Source of the DNA: an uncultured Bacillaceae bacterium
GTDB taxonomy: Bacteria; Bacillota; Bacilli; Caldalkalibacillales; Caldalkalibacillaceae
Length of the DNA: 24,530 nt
Assembly: GCA_937967685.1 (NCBI GenBank)
Contig: CALBTX010000175.1
Span: 1-24,530, forward strand
Direction of reading: 5' to 3'
The stretch's first letter is position 1. Every line of letters begins with the position of its first letter. The translations under genes were made by a program, and so were the position numbers. The notes below the pieces were generated by a model that worked only from the letters and a program-made list of their open reading frames with translations, had not been told where the DNA came from and searched no databases. Positions 22,323-24,530 of the stretch are shown piece by piece.

Positions 22323-22751
22323 ATGGCACTAATCCCGTATGAACCGTTCCGTTATCTTGAGAACATCAGGAGGGATCTCGATCGTTTTTTTTCCAGTGAC
22401 AAAACGATCTTTAGTGAAAGATTGGGCACGCCAACGATTGACGTGTATGAAACGGAGAATGAAGTGGTCGCCAGATACGATATTCCCGGTCTGGAAAAAA
22501 AGGACGACGTCAACATAGATATTGATCAAAACATTCTCTCGGTCAGCGGAACGATTAACAGAACGAATGAGGTCAACGAAGAAAACATGCACAGACAGGA
22601 ACGTTTTGTCGGACGCTTCCAACGTTCGATCACTTTGCCGGCTCACGTTTCGTCAGAAGGCGTCCAAGCCACTTACAAAAACGGTGTTCTGGAGATACGC
22701 ATGCCCAAAGTGAATGTTGATAAGAAAAGGATTGATGTTGATTTCCATTAA
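22323..22751 (+). CDS. Hsp20/alpha-crystallin family small heat-shock protein
   Basis: 142 aa ATP-independent holdase chaperone that binds unfolding proteins. The alpha-crystallin domain covers about 37-142: TPTIDVYETENEVVARYDIPG (landmark) at the start and the YKNGVLEIRMPK signature (GxL motif) near the end. A short N-terminal arm (MALIPYEPFRYLENIRRDLDRFF) precedes it, and the C-terminal IxI/V-type tail is very short (KRIDVDFH). AGGAGG lies 10 nt upstream of the ATG. I found no CIRCE or CtsR operator in the 22185-22322 leader and no firm promoter. That leader does hold an inverted repeat (ATTTTGC 22187-22193 / GCAAAAT 22219-22225) with an inner CGACG/CGTCG pair. It is transcribed away from the rib operon. 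Confidence 0.93.
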   Translation: MALIPYEPFRYLENIRRDLDRFFSSDKTIFSERLGTPTIDVYETENEVVARYDIPGLEKKDDVNIDIDQNILSVSGTINRTNEVNEENMHRQERFVGRFQRSITLPAHVSSEGVQATYKNGVLEIRMPKVNVDKKRIDVDFH

Positions 22752-22797
22752 TGTTTATCAAATGCTTGAACAAGAAAACATCCGTTAAAAAAGATGC

Positions 22798-22828
22798 AAA
22801 AAAGGGCTGGATTCTTTTGAATCCGCCC
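22798..22828 (-). terminator. Intrinsic terminator between hsp20 and ppiB
   Basis: GGGC-T-GGATTC (22804-22814) pairs with GAATCCGCCC (22819-22828), ten pairs with one bulge and a TTTT loop. T6 follows on the minus strand (22803-22798), so it mainly serves ppiB. On the plus strand only CTCTATTT follows, a weaker signal for hsp20. Confidence 0.75.
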
Positions 22829-22875
22829 TCTATTTATGATGAAACAAACGCCCTTTTTCACCTTTTCAACTCGCC

Positions 22876-23307
22876 CTATGATTCCGCCAGGACAATCTTC
22901 TCAATCCGATCTTGGCCTTTAAATTCATCCACATGCTCCATCCCATTGACCACTTTGCCGAAAACCGTATGTTCCCCATCGAGATGAGGCTGGGGCTGGT
23001 AACAAATAAAAAACTGACTTCCACCGGTGTTTCTTCCGGCATGAGCCATCGACAGCGCTCCGCGTTCATGCCTATTTGGATTGATTTCACAATCAATCGT
23101 ATAACCGGGCCCGCCTGTCCCGTCCCCGTTGGGGCACCCTCCCTGGGCCACAAAACCCGGAATGACACGGTGAAAGGTTAGCCCGTCATAAAATCCCTCA
23201 CTAACCAACTTTTGGAAGTTTTCCACGGTGCGGGGTGCGTCTTCTTCAAAAAATTCAATGTCAATTTCATGCCCGTTTTCCATAATGATTTTAGCTTGTT
23301 TGGCCAC
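22876..23307 (-). CDS. ppiB: Peptidyl-prolyl cis-trans isomerase, cyclophilin type
   Basis: 143 aa, the same length as B. subtilis PpiB. A cytoplasmic (no signal peptide) cyclophilin that catalyses proline isomerisation during folding. Active-site residues are visible in FHRVIPGFVAQGG (Arg47, Gln55) and in NTGGSQFFI. The cyclosporin-contacting tryptophan is His in PHLDGEHTVFG, as in many bacterial cyclophilins. The start is GTG at 23307 with GAGGAG 10 nt upstream; that site overlaps the last codons of the deaminase gene, 7 bp away. In B. subtilis ppiB also lies near the rib operon. Confidence 0.94.
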   Translation of the reverse strand: MAKQAKIIMENGHEIDIEFFEEDAPRTVENFQKLVSEGFYDGLTFHRVIPGFVAQGGCPNGDGTGGPGYTIDCEINPNRHERGALSMAHAGRNTGGSQFFICYQPQPHLDGEHTVFGKVVNGMEHVDEFKGQDRIEKIVLAES

Positions 23308-23314
23308 GAGTCGT

Positions 23315-23764
23315 TCACTCCTCTTTCCAAAGTTTCATCGGGTCCATTTGTCCCTGCTCAAGCGGCATATGGACCATCGTTATTTTACGCTCGCCTCTCG
23401 GCTTTTGCAAATCATCATAAATTTGTTTTGATTTTCCCAGTCCGGCTTGAACGGCATCATCAACCGAAGCACAGTAATAAATTTTTTGAATACCCGCAAA
23501 ATACATCGCCGTTAAACACATCGGACAAGGCTCCCCGCTCGCATACATCGTATACTCCGAGAGATCGTTCGTTTGAAATTTTTCCTGTGCGCGCCGAATG
23601 GCTAACAATTCCGCGTGTGCGCTCACATCGAACTTTTGATGGCCTTCATTGACACCTTCGGCAACAATTTCATTCCTTTTCACCAGCACGGCGCCAAACG
23701 GCTGCCCGCCCTGACGCACATTTTCGACAGCCAGTTCCACCGCCCTGCGCATAAATCGATTCAC
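23315..23764 (-). CDS. Nucleoside/guanine deaminase-like zinc enzyme (CDA fold)
   Basis: 149 aa. A member of the cytidine-deaminase superfamily in the TadA/GuaD branch, cytoplasmic. Zinc ligands and proton shuttle are complete: His50-Ala-Glu52 (SAHAE) and Cys80-Pro-Met-Cys83 (GEPCPMC). QPFGAVLV near residue 21 and the C-terminal DDLQKPRGERKI stretch are closer to guanine deaminase-type proteins than to tRNA adenosine deaminase TadA, but the substrate cannot be fixed from sequence. I chose GTG at 23764, 7 nt after GGGAGGGG; longer readings overlap the upstream membrane-protein gene. The gap to that gene is 1 bp and to ppiB 7 bp, so the three form a tight operon. Confidence 0.88.
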   Translation of the reverse strand: MNRFMRRAVELAVENVRQGGQPFGAVLVKRNEIVAEGVNEGHQKFDVSAHAELLAIRRAQEKFQTNDLSEYTMYASGEPCPMCLTAMYFAGIQKIYYCASVDDAVQAGLGKSKQIYDDLQKPRGERKITMVHMPLEQGQMDPMKLWKEE

Positions 23765-23765
23765 G

Positions 23766-24473
23766 CTACATCCCCTCCCTGCTTTCAATGTCATGCGTGG
23801 TCCAGTGCTGTTTCGTCCACTTTGAAGCAAGCCAGATCGTCATCAAACTGAAAACGAAGAAAGCCAATTCAAAGACGATCACTTCATCCACTTTGAACAA
23901 AGCCATCAGCCCGACGACAGCGTCAACGACCGTGTGCAGCATAACAGCCAGTAACAGGTAACGCCAAACCATTTGTCGGTAAAAACCCAAGCCAATCAAC
24001 ATCGCCGTTCCGATATGGAATAAAATCGCCGAAAAACGTTCCCAAACGGGAAGGGCCAACCCGGCAAGAGAAGCAACAGGCGTCTGCCAAGCGGGGAAAC
24101 TGATCAATACGATTTCCGCCCAAGCAAATCCCGCACCAAGGGCAATGGCCACGGGAAGAAAAGCGCGTCGTCTATAAACAGCATTGGCCAGACACTTCAT
24201 TCCCTCTTGAGCGACACCTGCTGCCAAACCGTAGTACACGGCTTCCCAAAAAAACATCGGCACTAATTGGACAACACCTTCGCCCCCATGAATAGCAAGG
24301 GCAACAGGGGTGACAAGCAGATTTTGGACGACCCCGGCCATCAAAAAAGCAAGCGCACCGATCAAGAAACCTATCCAGGAAAACCGGGCACCTGTGATCC
24401 GGAAATTGACGGACCAACCGGCAAGCACAGCCAGACAACCGCTGATGATGAATAAACCTAAACCGAGTGACAT
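23766..24473 (-). CDS. YhfC-like (glutamic intramembrane protease-type) membrane protein
   Basis: 235 aa with about seven hydrophobic segments. Polar residues buried in helices follow the YhfC/PrsW/CPBP pattern: Glu90-x2-Lys93 (AQEGMK, in place of EExxR), Glu120 (GAGFAWAE), Glu145-Arg146 with His153 (ERFSAILFH), and His180-x3-Asp184 (LHTVVD). YhfC-family proteins are predicted membrane proteases; the B. subtilis YhfC substrate is not known. The ATG at 24473 is preceded by GGGAGTGAGCG. It is the first gene of a tight operon with the deaminase and ppiB. Directly upstream lie 23 bp repeats containing AGGAGG. The family call is moderate; an unclassified membrane protein remains possible. Confidence 0.7.
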   Translation of the reverse strand: MSLGLGLFIISGCLAVLAGWSVNFRITGARFSWIGFLIGALAFLMAGVVQNLLVTPVALAIHGGEGVVQLVPMFFWEAVYYGLAAGVAQEGMKCLANAVYRRRAFLPVAIALGAGFAWAEIVLISFPAWQTPVASLAGLALPVWERFSAILFHIGTAMLIGLGFYRQMVWRYLLLAVMLHTVVDAVVGLMALFKVDEVIVFELAFFVFSLMTIWLASKWTKQHWTTHDIESREGM

Positions 24474-24484
24474 TCGCTCACTCC

Positions 24485-24530
24485 CTAGAATGTACTAACC
24501 TCCTGAACTAGCATGTACTAACCTCCTGAA
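24485..24530 (-). repeat. 23 bp tandem repeat with AGGAGG, running off the window
   Basis: Two adjacent 23 bp units (24530-24508 and 24507-24485, minus strand) differ at one base. They share the 18 bp core TTCAGGAGGTTAGTACAT. The array starts 11 bp upstream of the YhfC-like gene's ATG and may continue beyond 24530. Each unit holds a full Shine-Dalgarno hexamer. Confidence 0.85.

Overview
The window is an ordinary-looking chromosomal segment of an endospore-forming Bacillaceae-type Bacillota. The evidence is the spore genes (ylbJ, spmA, spmB, dacB), the Bacillus-type resABCDE respiration cluster, the FMN-riboswitch rib operon, Shine-Dalgarno sequences of the AGGAGG/GAGGTG type, and gene order that follows Bacillus subtilis closely. 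The genus cannot be read from the sequence. Base composition is moderate, and there is no intact mobile element, CRISPR array, rRNA or tRNA.

Layout. (1) 1-7.0 kb matches the B. subtilis ylb block: yceD/ylbN, tmcAL (ylbM, +), ylbL, ylbK, ylbJ (+), coaD, rsmD and ylbG, in the same relative orientations. Between rsmD and ylbG lies a rightward C-rich sRNA gene with its own -10 box and terminator, read here as RoxS/RsaE. (2) 7.06-16.5 kb is, in transcription order (leftward), dacB-spmA-spmB-rluB-resA-resB-resC-resD-resE. It covers spore cortex maturation, rRNA pseudouridylation, cytochrome c maturation (ResA-C) and the ResDE redox two-component system. (3) 16.8-18.1 kb is scpA-scpB (chromosome condensation). 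(4) 18.16-22.18 kb is the riboflavin operon ribD-ribE-ribBA-ribH behind an FMN riboswitch with a strong intrinsic terminator. (5) 22.3-24.5 kb holds an Hsp20 gene (+), then leftward a YhfC-like membrane protease candidate, a nucleoside deaminase and ppiB in a tight operon.

Two blocks that are far apart in B. subtilis (ylbG...rpmF and ppiB...rib...scp...res) are fused here at about 7.0 kb, and ylbF is not at its expected place. The join puts roxS, which ResD activates in B. subtilis, about 450 bp from resE.

The genes themselves are conventional; the interest is in the spacers. At least seven intergenic spacers carry short tandem or direct duplications with 14-23 bp or 58 bp periods. The most striking is a 2.5-copy hairpin repeat array in the resA leader (13108-13250). 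Its two full copies keep their stems through compensatory base changes, and on the resA-sense strand one loop is GUCCU, which recalls the published Bacillaceae-1 RNA motif. Other non-coding signals are overlapping divergent sigma-A promoters at yceD/tmcAL, terminators buried in convergent gene ends, two long A/T-flanked palindromes where B. subtilis has ypuI, and an eight-codon leader ORF ahead of hsp20.
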